Source: Oscillospiraceae bacterium
GTDB lineage: Bacteria > Bacillota > Clostridia > Oscillospirales > Acutalibacteraceae
NCBI GenBank assembly: GCA_009779455.1
Contig: WREG01000008.1
Coordinates: forward strand, 1-20,096
Length of the DNA stretch: 20,096 bases
Direction of reading: 5' to 3'
Shown here: positions 13,118-19,541 of the stretch, one piece after another
How the letters are laid out: every line of letters starts with the position of its first letter
Numbering within the stretch: position 1 is the stretch's first letter
Translations under genes and position numbers: made by a program
Notes under the pieces: model-generated
Seen by the model: only the letters and a program-made list of their open reading frames with translations
Database searches by the model: none
What the model was told of the DNA's origin: nothing

Positions 13118-13390
13118 TTAATTTTCATTCTTTGACCAGCGCTTAAGCGTCGGGAAAAATCCCGTCATGGCGGCGCGGGCGGTTTCCGCGTCTTTGTACG
13201 CGCCCGCTTCAAGGCAGAAGGGTATGCAGATCTCGATTACCTCCTCCATCGTCTTTTCCTCGCCGAAAGAGCCGTTTTCATAGCAGTATTTGCAGTAATC
13301 CCCGTTTTTGCTCCCGTCGGCGTTGGTGCCGAAATCCTCGGCGTTTGTCAAGGGCATCGCGCAGCATTGGCAGATTTTTTGGTTTTCCAT
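13118..13390 (-). CDS. Small zinc-ribbon protein (Zn_ribbon_2 type)
   Basis: 90 residues from the ATG at 13390, which has AAGGAG eight bases before it; the longer open frame upstream is not supported. The N-terminus has C-x2-C in CQCCAMPLTN and then FGTNADGSKN, followed by YCKYCYENGSF, giving a second C-x2-C. The C-terminal half is helical (TMEEVIE) and ends FFPTLKRW. This is the pattern of the putative zinc ribbon family common in anaerobic Firmicutes, sometimes fused or adjacent to GyrI-like domains. Here it lies directly after a GyrI-like gene (22-base gap), which supports a partnership. Biochemical role unknown. Confidence 0.85.
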   Translation of the reverse strand: MENQKICQCCAMPLTNAEDFGTNADGSKNGDYCKYCYENGSFGEEKTMEEVIEICIPFCLEAGAYKDAETARAAMTGFFPTLKRWSKNEN

Positions 13391-13412
13391 GGTTTTTTCT
13401 CCTTTTAGTTTT

Positions 13413-13883
13413 TTATATTTTATGGATCGGAACCCATATTTCAACAATTGAATCTGGCTTATCGCCGCCGTCAAATTTTTCATTGTAGCATTCAACAATA
13501 TATCCGATACCGTCAATCAGGCGCGGTCTATATTGCGCCGCGTTGTCTTTAAGCCATTCATCCATCTCTTTGTTACCGCTGTCATAGCCTTTCGCAACGT
13601 ACACATCGAAAACCGCGTATTCGCCTGCGGGCAGGACAATTGTTGCAAAACCGCCGATATCGCCCGGAGCTTCGGCCGAAAACCCCACATGGATGTCTTT
13701 GCCGAGGACGGCGGGCCTTTCGCTGTCGTAATAACGGATCTCATATCCGCATTCGTCGGCTCTCGGAAACGGGTTTTTATTATATTTGCTGTCAAAATCG
13801 CTCCATACCTCACCTGTTTTAGAGCCGTTGCCTGTAAGGCCTGTGATATATAGCTTGTCCCTGCTGATAATTTTAGGTTGCAT
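13413..13883 (-). CDS. GyrI-like (AraC effector-binding) domain protein 2
   Basis: 156 residues from the ATG at 13883, chosen because a G-rich ribosome site (AAGGGGG) sits about nine bases before it. It overlaps the preceding gene by 11 bases. The fold is a stand-alone SHS2-type GyrI-like domain: an LYITGLTG first strand, central LPAGEYAVFDVYVAKG, then IVECYNEKFD and the final strand VEIWVPIHKI, which matches the family's E-x-W/Y-x-P ending. Such proteins bind small molecules. Some lack a DNA-binding domain and act as drug sequestering proteins or, in certain actinobacteria, hydrolyse cyclopropanoid DNA-alkylating toxins. The ligand is unknown here. A second GyrI-like gene lies 540 bases upstream in the same cluster. 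Confidence 0.82.
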   Translation of the reverse strand: MQPKIISRDKLYITGLTGNGSKTGEVWSDFDSKYNKNPFPRADECGYEIRYYDSERPAVLGKDIHVGFSAEAPGDIGGFATIVLPAGEYAVFDVYVAKGYDSGNKEMDEWLKDNAAQYRPRLIDGIGYIVECYNEKFDGGDKPDSIVEIWVPIHKI

Positions 13884-14400
13884 TTTTCCCGCCCCCTTTT
13901 CCCGCATAAAATTCATTTAATAAATCCATATAATCCGGCAATTTTGCTAAATCCGGCCACCAAAATTCAAAGACGACGCCGTTGCATTTTTCAAAACTGC
14001 GGTTAGCAACCGTATATGTTTTCCTGAATTTGCAAAAACCGCCTTCCCTGTGCCCGCCCTCGCAATGCCCGCAATCGCCGTGTTCGCCCGTAAACACTTC
14101 CTTGATATGAAGCGGCGTGTTTTCTATGTAGGCGCGGTGTTTGTCGATACCCGAAAAATAAAGCCGCAGGACAATGCAGTCGTCCCTGATAAAAATCCGG
14201 GCGGCCACTTTTTTTGATTTCACCCCGGATTTTGAATATATGATCATATATTTCCCCCAGCAGTAGCCTTTGCCGATATCTCCGCCGAAATCATAGCCCA
14301 AACCGCGCATCTCCTTATCGAAAGCGATTATAAATTCCCTGTCCGCTTCTTCGATGATATCAAAACGGGCTTCGCTGATAATGTCTTTCATTTGTGACAT
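13873..14400 (-). CDS. Uncharacterised protein with C-terminal four-Cys module (paralogue F)
   Basis: 175 residues; the first ATG (14400) has AAAGGCGG at a good distance. No named family recognised. Residues 13-105 look alpha/beta: an N-terminal helix, WGKYMIIYSK, KVAARIFIRDDCIVLRLYFSGIDKH and a helix IENTPLHIKEVF. The module C110-x2-C113-x9-C123-x15-C139 follows, with CKFRKTYTV between the second pair, then a short C-terminal helix and a Gly-rich tail. Spacing is identical to paralogues D and G. The KVAARIFIR...LRLYF strand pair resembles the one before the module in paralogue E. The 3' end overlaps the start of GyrI-like gene 2 by 11 bases. Likely Zn-binding; function unknown. Confidence 0.8.
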   Translation of the reverse strand: MSQMKDIISEARFDIIEEADREFIIAFDKEMRGLGYDFGGDIGKGYCWGKYMIIYSKSGVKSKKVAARIFIRDDCIVLRLYFSGIDKHRAYIENTPLHIKEVFTGEHGDCGHCEGGHREGGFCKFRKTYTVANRSFEKCNGVVFEFWWPDLAKLPDYMDLLNEFYAGKGGGKNAT

Positions 14401-14423
14401 TTTTTGCCGCCTTTCGTCCGTGT

Positions 14424-14900
14424 TTATTTTAGCGCCTTTACCGGCGTATAATAATCCATTTGCTCGTAACCCAAAACCTTTTGCGCGGCCTCTGATGTGA
14501 TGATATTCCCAAGTTCCGGTCGGCTTTTGTCAGGAATAAACCCGATTGCTTTCAAAAACTTATTCACCGCCTTTTTCATTTTCTTAACATCAGTTTTTTG
14601 GTCGATATCCGTCGCCACGGCGTAAAGGCCGCCCTTGAAATCAACAATTTCATACTCTTCCGGCACATCCATGCCGTCCGTATATTCGTAATACCAAAGC
14701 ATCCCGTTGAATTCGCCTTTTTCGTAGATTTCATCAGTGGATTCCGTGTAGGAATCGGTGAGGTAATCCCTCGAATGCACCGTTCGCGGCAGGGATGAGA
14801 ACCATTTTGCGAAATTATCGATTTTATCCTCCCCGAACATACCGGCTCCCGACGAAACCATTTTGCAGCCGGGGATTTCTATGATGCGTATGGGCTGCAT
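14424..14900 (-). CDS. GyrI-like (AraC effector-binding) domain protein 1
   Basis: 158 residues from the ATG at 14900, with AAAGGAT about nine bases upstream; the longer frame into the structured leader is not used. The sequence starts PIRIIEIPGCKMVSSGAGMFG, has a central region LWYYEYTDG, and EYEIVDFKGGLYAVATDID, which is the characteristic GG-x-YAV strand of GyrI-like small-molecule-binding domains. The C-terminal half is helical and then ends DYYTPVKALK. It has no helix-turn-helix, so it is not a complete regulator. It is preceded by the fold-back structure at 14929-14993, which could control its translation. Role unknown; small-molecule binding is the family expectation. Confidence 0.75.
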   Translation of the reverse strand: MQPIRIIEIPGCKMVSSGAGMFGEDKIDNFAKWFSSLPRTVHSRDYLTDSYTESTDEIYEKGEFNGMLWYYEYTDGMDVPEEYEIVDFKGGLYAVATDIDQKTDVKKMKKAVNKFLKAIGFIPDKSRPELGNIITSEAAQKVLGYEQMDYYTPVKALK

Positions 14901-14928
14901 AATATAACTATCCTTTCTATGACAGGTA

Positions 14929-14993
14929 GAAGTATTGTTCGTTTTGTGAAACAAATTCGCATCATCATATACGATGCGAAAGAACAATACTTC
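14929..14993. other. Three-way-junction inverted repeat in the GyrI-like gene leader
   Basis: The outer arms GAAGTATTGTTC (14929-14940) and GAACAATACTTC (14982-14993) are a perfect 12-bp stem. It encloses a hairpin TTTGT-GAA-ACAAA (14943-14955) and a second, TTCGCATC/GATGCGAA (14956-14963/14973-14980) with a nine-base loop. Almost every base is paired. The fold lies on either strand between the Nei-like stop and the ribosome site of GyrI-like gene 1. It may be a structured 5' UTR or a small fold-back insertion. Confidence 0.7.
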
Positions 14994-15019
14994 CAGTTTG
15001 AAAATTTATTTTCGAACTG
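14994..15019. repeat. Hairpin at the end of the Fpg/Nei-like gene
   Basis: CAGTTTGAAAA (14994-15004) and TTTTCGAACTG (15009-15019) form an 11-bp stem with one G-T wobble and a TTTA loop. The loop contains the stop codon of the minus-strand gene at 15006. No T-tract follows on the minus strand, so it is more likely an mRNA-end or stabilising hairpin than a terminator. It abuts the three-way-junction structure. Confidence 0.55.
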
Positions 15020-15854
15020 CACTTTTCTCGTATTTTTGGCAGGTGGGGCAGAAGTAGACGTTCCCGCCCAGGTACGCCTCCCTGACAATATCGTCGCCGC
15101 ATACAGGGCAGGGGTCGTTTTTTGTTTTAGCGGAGAGTTTCGTTTTATACCCGCCCGGGCAGCCGAAAATGTCTTTTTCCGTGTCGCGGCCGCCTTTCAC
15201 CGTCATTTCGGAAAGCGTCTGCTTCACGCTGTGATATACGGCCTCTTTTTCATTTTGCGTCAGCGTTTCAAGCTTGCGGCGGGGATGGACCCTCGCGTTA
15301 AAAAGGATGTCCTGCAAAACGCCGTTGCCAAGGCCCGGATACCGCTGTTCGGTCGCCAAAAACGCCTTGACGCTGTAATTCTGCTTGACGTCGTTCATCA
15401 AACCGAAGAAATAATCCTCGCTGTTTTCCTCCGATATGGGGCTTATTTTGGTTTTTGACGAAAGGTAATAGCCTTCGTCTTTGTCAACGCCGTCTATAAA
15501 TACCCACATCCCACCATACATCTGAACCGAGCAGACAAGGGAGGAAAAATCCTCAAATTCTATATGCATCTGATGCTTGTCCGGCAATTTTTCGCCCTGG
15601 GCGAAGAAACGCAGGTTGGCCCCGTCGCCGCTGACAAGGCGCGCGCCGTCAAATACGATTTCCGCCATGCCGCCGTAGGCGTTCGCTCCGGCTATGATTT
15701 TCCCTGTGAGTTTGCCGTGGTAAAGGGCGGGGTCGCCGTGAAACCAAGCGAATTTGTGGGGCGATTTGTTTGCGGACACGTTCATAACGGTTTTGCCCGT
15801 TAAATTTTCTTTGATTTGTTCGGCAAGATGCCGGCTTTCGGGCAGTTCTATCAT
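15006..15854 (-). CDS. Fpg/Nei-like DNA glycosylase-family protein, catalytic Pro replaced
   Basis: 282 residues; AAGGAG lies 10 bases before the ATG at 15854. The overall length and layout match formamidopyrimidine-DNA glycosylase/endonuclease VIII: MIELPE at the N-terminus, beta-sandwich, the helix-two-turn-helix with PGLGNGVLQDILFNARVHPRRK, and a C-terminal zinc finger C249-x2-C252-x16-C269-x2-C272. The catalytic N-terminal Pro (MPELPE or MPEGPE) is Ile here, though the next Glu is kept, and the finger lacks the usual Arg before the second Cys pair (LGGNVYFC). The bifunctional glycosylase/AP-lyase chemistry via Pro is therefore probably lost; DNA or lesion binding may remain. It is one of two such genes in the cluster. 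Confidence 0.88.
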   Translation of the reverse strand: MIELPESRHLAEQIKENLTGKTVMNVSANKSPHKFAWFHGDPALYHGKLTGKIIAGANAYGGMAEIVFDGARLVSGDGANLRFFAQGEKLPDKHQMHIEFEDFSSLVCSVQMYGGMWVFIDGVDKDEGYYLSSKTKISPISEENSEDYFFGLMNDVKQNYSVKAFLATEQRYPGLGNGVLQDILFNARVHPRRKLETLTQNEKEAVYHSVKQTLSEMTVKGGRDTEKDIFGCPGGYKTKLSAKTKNDPCPVCGDDIVREAYLGGNVYFCPTCQKYEKSAVRK

Positions 15855-15876
15855 TGTTATTGTTCTCCTTTTTTAT

Positions 15877-16416
15877 TTAGATTTGCTTCATCCAGAAATC
15901 GTCCTGTGTTTTAATCATGGCTTTAATTTCGTTTATGTAATCCGCGCTTATCGGCGGGAGCGCTATCAGCTCCCTCCCGCAGCGAAAAACCGCTTTGCCA
16001 TCGGGATAAATATAGGTATACCCCTCTAAATCGCCTTTGCAGCGGCCGCAACCGTAACAGCCGGTGTATTTCCCGTCAAAATCCTCAATTACCCGCTTTA
16101 CCCCTTCTTTGAACGGCACTGAATATCTGGGCGTCGCGAAAAAGGCCAATCTCAGCCCCGCTTGCCCCTTTTGCCCGGGCCGGACTTTGAAGGGGATATC
16201 CCTTACGTTTGGATGCATTCTAAGCAAGGTGCGCTTTACCTTGTTTTTTGTAAAAGCAAGCTCGTCTGAAATGCCCTGCGCGGTTTTGACGGGTTTCGGC
16301 GCGTAGCCCAGTTCAACGGCATATTCGGCAATTTCCCGGTATATCTTCTTATCCTCATCATTCATTTTGGCAATGCAGTCGTCGACGGCTTCTTTGATTT
16401 TTTCATTTCTTGTCAT
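15877..16416 (-). CDS. Uncharacterised protein with C-terminal four-Cys module (paralogue E)
   Basis: 179 residues from the ATG at 16416. An ATG 21 bases earlier lies upstream of the AAAGGA and is not used. N-terminal helices (MTRNEKIKEAVDDCIAKM and EIAEYAVELGY) precede a lysine-rich KNKVKRTLLRM segment. Then come two strands (LRLAFFATPRYSV) and a helix GVKRVIEDFDG. The module reads C120-x2-C123-x2-C126-x19-C146 and ends with ALPPIS and a C-terminal helix. The EYAVxxG segment is shared with paralogue D, so E and D are the closest full-length pair after A and B. The 22-base gap to the Fpg/Nei-like gene suggests co-transcription. Function unknown. Confidence 0.8.
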   Translation of the reverse strand: MTRNEKIKEAVDDCIAKMNDEDKKIYREIAEYAVELGYAPKPVKTAQGISDELAFTKNKVKRTLLRMHPNVRDIPFKVRPGQKGQAGLRLAFFATPRYSVPFKEGVKRVIEDFDGKYTGCYGCGRCKGDLEGYTYIYPDGKAVFRCGRELIALPPISADYINEIKAMIKTQDDFWMKQI

Positions 16417-16457
16417 AAAAACGTTTCCTTTCCGCATATTTTTATCTTAAATTATCT

Positions 16458-17021
16458 TTATATAATCTCAAAAAGAAATTCGCAGCGTTTTTTCCCGTTT
16501 GAGCTGACCGGAGAGGAAACGATTTCTTTCAGCCGCAGCTTAACCCCAAGGGATTTTTGCAGGTTTTGCCGGACATGGCCGCCGCAGCAGCCGCAGTATG
16601 TGGGGGATAGACTGACCGGCTGCGGCAATTTTCCTATATTTCCGCACACGCATTTATAATCCCCGTCCTGCCCGAACCCCCAGAAAACCGACAGTGTGCC
16701 GTCGCCGTTCAATTTGCACGGCGGTTTATGGGGCGTATCCAATTCGTCAAACAGCCGCAGCCTTTCTTCCACCGTTTTGCCCTCATGCTTTCGCCCGAAA
16801 GCGCGGTGAGCCGCGGCAGGCTTGCCCGTTACGCAGCAGCCCTGCTCCTCCATAACGGAAAGGCACTGTTCTTTTGAAAGCAGCCTGTCCATTAAATCGA
16901 CCGTCGCAAGCCTTTGCTCTATGTAGCTTCCTCCGGCACCAACGGATTCAAATTGCTTTATGATTTCTTCGGATATTCCCTTTTTCTTCATTGTTTGGAT
17001 GATTTTATTGCTGTTCGGCAT
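16458..17021 (-). CDS. Uncharacterised Cys-rich protein (H)
   Basis: 187 residues from the ATG at 17021, preceded by AAGGAG at eight bases; the start lies inside the last 34 bases of the upstream gene. The N-terminal helical part (KIIQTMKKKGISEEIIKQFESVGAGG region) is followed by a CCVTGK motif, an FGRKHEGKTVEERLRLFDEL helix, KCVCGN, and at the end C143-x2-C146-GGH with a helix NLQKSLGVKLRLKE and the strand CEFLFEI. I recall similar clostridial proteins, possibly DUF6144, but cannot confirm. It shares CxxCGG with the module family but lacks the third and fourth cysteines at the usual positions, so I do not count it as a member. Function unknown. Confidence 0.72.
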   Translation of the reverse strand: MPNSNKIIQTMKKKGISEEIIKQFESVGAGGSYIEQRLATVDLMDRLLSKEQCLSVMEEQGCCVTGKPAAAHRAFGRKHEGKTVEERLRLFDELDTPHKPPCKLNGDGTLSVFWGFGQDGDYKCVCGNIGKLPQPVSLSPTYCGCCGGHVRQNLQKSLGVKLRLKEIVSSPVSSNGKKRCEFLFEII

Positions 17022-17491
17022 AGATTGATCTCCTTTTTCCTTATTTCCAATAATTTTTTTACACATTCCAAAGTTTCGGTATCCGGAATGTAAAATGCCA
17101 TAGCGGCGCTGCATACATTATCAAATTCTTTCCCGAAAATCGTCGTGCGCTTTCCCGGACTGCAACTGCCGCCGCAACTGGCGCAAATATTGACATTTGC
17201 CCAAGCGATTTCTTTCATATGCTCATCCATCGGAAAATCCTCGCGTTCGCCGCTATAATCGCCCTCAGTCCAAATAGTCCAAGGGCCGGGTTTTTGCGCT
17301 AAGCCATCAAGGTGCATATAGCACACGCAATTGCCATTATAACTTATTTCACCATGAGATTTTCTATAAATCATTTCGTTTGCCCTTAAAAACGCCGTAA
17401 AATCCAGCGCATTTTTTAATGTGTCGCCACTGAATACCTCATTAATAACATCCTCTAATTTTTGGAGGGCGTTCCCGTTGTTTTCAGACAT
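16988..17491 (-). CDS. Uncharacterised protein with C-terminal four-Cys module (paralogue B)
   Basis: 167 residues; AAGGAGG lies about seven to ten bases before the ATG at 17491. It is a full-length paralogue of the 10670-11170 protein: LKNALDFTAFLRANEM, PWTIWTEGD, then C103-x2-C106-x3-C110-x16-C127 with SPGKRTTIFGK, ending in the helix LECVKKLLEIRKK. The two copies stand at distant positions in the same cluster, so the family has duplicated within it. The 3' end overlaps the next gene by 34 bases, an unusually long overlap that suggests coupling. Its own start is 15 bases after the Fpg-like gene 2 stop. Metal binding by the cysteines is inferred; function unknown. Confidence 0.8.
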   Translation of the reverse strand: MSENNGNALQKLEDVINEVFSGDTLKNALDFTAFLRANEMIYRKSHGEISYNGNCVCYMHLDGLAQKPGPWTIWTEGDYSGEREDFPMDEHMKEIAWANVNICASCGGSCSPGKRTTIFGKEFDNVCSAAMAFYIPDTETLECVKKLLEIRKKEINLCRTAIKSSKQ

Positions 17492-17506
17492 TTTGTTGCT
17501 CCTCCT

Positions 17507-18424
17507 TTACTTTTTTATCGCCTGACAGCAGGGGCAGAAATACATTTTTGTCCCTGCCGCGGGCGTCGCCTCTATCGGCGCGGCGCATACAGGGCATGGG
17601 GCGCCAAAAACGGATGAGGTCATCCACAGCACGTCATTACGCGGCGTTACGGCCTCCCCGTATATATCCGTATGCCCGCAGACCCGGATTCCCGATTTAT
17701 ATTCATTTATCAGTTTTTTCGTGTTATCGAACAACATTTTGATTTCATCATTGGCCAGTGCCCGCGTCTTTGTTCTCGGATGAATTTTTGAAATCAGGAG
17801 GATGTAATTCATAACCGGGTTGTCTATCCTGAGCGCCCCCTTTGCCGTCGCGCAGCTTTCGATTATGTTCACACCGGGGTTTTCGGAAAGCCAGCCCCGG
17901 AACCGACCATATGTGAAATCTTCTTCATCGGCCACGTCAATCGGAGCTTTCGGGAGAAACGGATAACGGCCGCTTTTGTCTGCGCGTCCGGCATCAATCT
18001 GTTTTAAATCTATATCGAATACTTTGAACAGCGTCCCCCAGCCGTATTGGTTGACGCCGATACAGGAACCGTCGTCCAGAAAAATTTTCGCGTGGTATCC
18101 GTGCGACGTAGGTTTGACCGCTTTTTTAAGGTCAACAACCTCGCCTTTATGAAAATAGCGCAATCCGCCGTCCGGATAAGAGTAAAAAATTAACGCGCCT
18201 TTGTCGGTCAATATATAGGACGCGTCCGCGAAGATAACCGTATGCCCCGGCAATTCGTCAAATCCCGGGATCGAATCCCCATGCCATGAATATTTCCCCG
18301 TATAATATTTTTCCCATGAGGTTTTCACAATGCTTTTGCCTTCCAGCGCGGGCTTTATTTGTTTTTCAAGAAAAATGCTCCGCGGGCACATGGGCGGGTA
18401 TGTCCCCAACTTTAAATCAACCAT
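17507..18424 (-). CDS. Divergent Fpg/Nei-like protein lacking catalytic N-terminus
   Basis: 305 residues from the ATG at 18424, which has GGAGG eight bases before it; a longer frame starting at 18451 contains this ribosome site and is wrong. It aligns with the other Fpg/Nei-like protein along its length: LEKQIKPALEGKSIV, GGLRYFHKGE, IHPRTKTRAL in the helix-two-turn-helix, and the zinc finger C277-x2-C280-x16-C297-x2-C300. The N-terminus is MVDLKLGTYPP with neither the catalytic Pro nor the adjacent Glu, and the GLGN loop is DNPV. It is therefore almost certainly not an AP lyase and could be a lesion- or DNA-binding relative. It overlaps the upstream gene by eight bases. Confidence 0.82.
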   Translation of the reverse strand: MVDLKLGTYPPMCPRSIFLEKQIKPALEGKSIVKTSWEKYYTGKYSWHGDSIPGFDELPGHTVIFADASYILTDKGALIFYSYPDGGLRYFHKGEVVDLKKAVKPTSHGYHAKIFLDDGSCIGVNQYGWGTLFKVFDIDLKQIDAGRADKSGRYPFLPKAPIDVADEEDFTYGRFRGWLSENPGVNIIESCATAKGALRIDNPVMNYILLISKIHPRTKTRALANDEIKMLFDNTKKLINEYKSGIRVCGHTDIYGEAVTPRNDVLWMTSSVFGAPCPVCAAPIEATPAAGTKMYFCPCCQAIKK

Positions 18425-19520
18425 GTAACATTCCTCCGTTTGATAAATCAATAATCGTTTCTATAACCTTTTTAACATCATCGAAATCGGACGGTATCAT
18501 CTTGAATTGCACGAAATGGGCGCAATTATTCTTCTTGATTCCTTTATATTCGGTTAAATTATAGTTTGAACAACGGTTTCCCCCGCAGGTCTTGCAATAA
18601 TTGGCCTGCGACATCCTGAAAAATATTTCGCCGGCAAAATCGGGGCTGTATTCTTCCAGCCTGCGCAAAAATAATGTGTTGAACTTTTCCGTATGTATGC
18701 CTGCCTGATTGACGTAGAACCCCAGCATGGCCATTGTCCGATGGGTCATCAAATTGTGCGATATATTCATTTTCCACAAAGCGACCCTTGGCATGGTGTA
18801 TGTAACCCTGCTTTCAGGATAGCCGCCTTCGATCAGCCTCCTGAATTTCAGCGCTTTCAAGTGTTTGTCCATATCAATTACGCAGTCTTTAAGCTCCGGC
18901 GTCAAATCCTTTATGCAGTCCCCAAGCGCCGGCTTGTCTGTTTTTGTAAGGGTGGGGGCGTATATATAATCCTTTTTCGGCAATACGGGGAATTCGGGCT
19001 CATCTTTATATTCCGTCGCCGTCAATGACTTTATATAAACCTCCGTGCGCTTGTGGCAGGCGATTTTAAATCCGAAGCCGTCCTTGAAATCGGTTTCCAT
19101 CAGCGGCGATTTCATGTATATGTCTTTTTTGCTGAAATACCGTTCCTCTCCGTTTATGGACAACTGCATCGCCTTTTTGCCGTATATTACGGAAATATCG
19201 AAATACTCGTTCAGCGGCGCCCTGTTGTCGAACTTGTGCAGGTTCGGCTTTGTCTCGCCGCCGACTATGGACATCATCCGCCTGTTGTCCATGCCGCCCG
19301 TGTTCAGGTTTATATACCCTTCGCCTATTTTTAATATCAATGCGGGGGAATCCATTTTCGCGGCCATGTCAATACGGAACGGCAGTTTAAACTTGTTTGG
19401 TATCCCTATATACACGCCGCGGTCGGCGCCGCCCGTCATGCGTAGTACGCCGTTTTCCACATTGACTGAAACTTTGCCGTGCGGGGTAAAAGATTCGAGG
19501 GGGATTTGATGGGTAATCAT
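18417..19520 (-). CDS. Beta-sandwich plus four-Cys module fusion protein (paralogue C)
   Basis: 367 residues, GGAGG seven bases before the ATG at 19520. The first 170 residues are beta-rich (VSVNVENGVLRMTGG, RGVYIGIP, FRIDMAAKMDSP, LNEYFDISVIYG), resembling a concanavalin/laminin-G-like sandwich of the kind that binds sugars, though it has no signal peptide. A helical linker with LKALKFRRLIEGG and WKMNISHNLMTHR follows. The C-terminal module is C309-x2-C312-x4-C317-x15-C333 with a closing helix DFDDVKKVIETI, closest in sequence to A and B. The next gene starts within its last codons. The assignment of the sandwich is by pattern only; function unknown. Confidence 0.78.
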   Translation of the reverse strand: MITHQIPLESFTPHGKVSVNVENGVLRMTGGADRGVYIGIPNKFKLPFRIDMAAKMDSPALILKIGEGYINLNTGGMDNRRMMSIVGGETKPNLHKFDNRAPLNEYFDISVIYGKKAMQLSINGEERYFSKKDIYMKSPLMETDFKDGFGFKIACHKRTEVYIKSLTATEYKDEPEFPVLPKKDYIYAPTLTKTDKPALGDCIKDLTPELKDCVIDMDKHLKALKFRRLIEGGYPESRVTYTMPRVALWKMNISHNLMTHRTMAMLGFYVNQAGIHTEKFNTLFLRRLEEYSPDFAGEIFFRMSQANYCKTCGGNRCSNYNLTEYKGIKKNNCAHFVQFKMIPSDFDDVKKVIETIIDLSNGGMLHG

Positions 19521-19541
19521 TTTAGAACCTCCGTGATCTGC

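Noticed and set aside
14919..15458. 179-codon plus-strand frame opposite the Nei-like gene
   Set aside because: It runs through the inverted repeat and antisense to the Zn finger and H2TH coding region; no start signal.
16458..17021. Counting the H protein as an eighth member of the four-Cys module family
   Set aside because: It has CxxCGG near the end but lacks the third Cys and the 15-19 residue spacing to the fourth.
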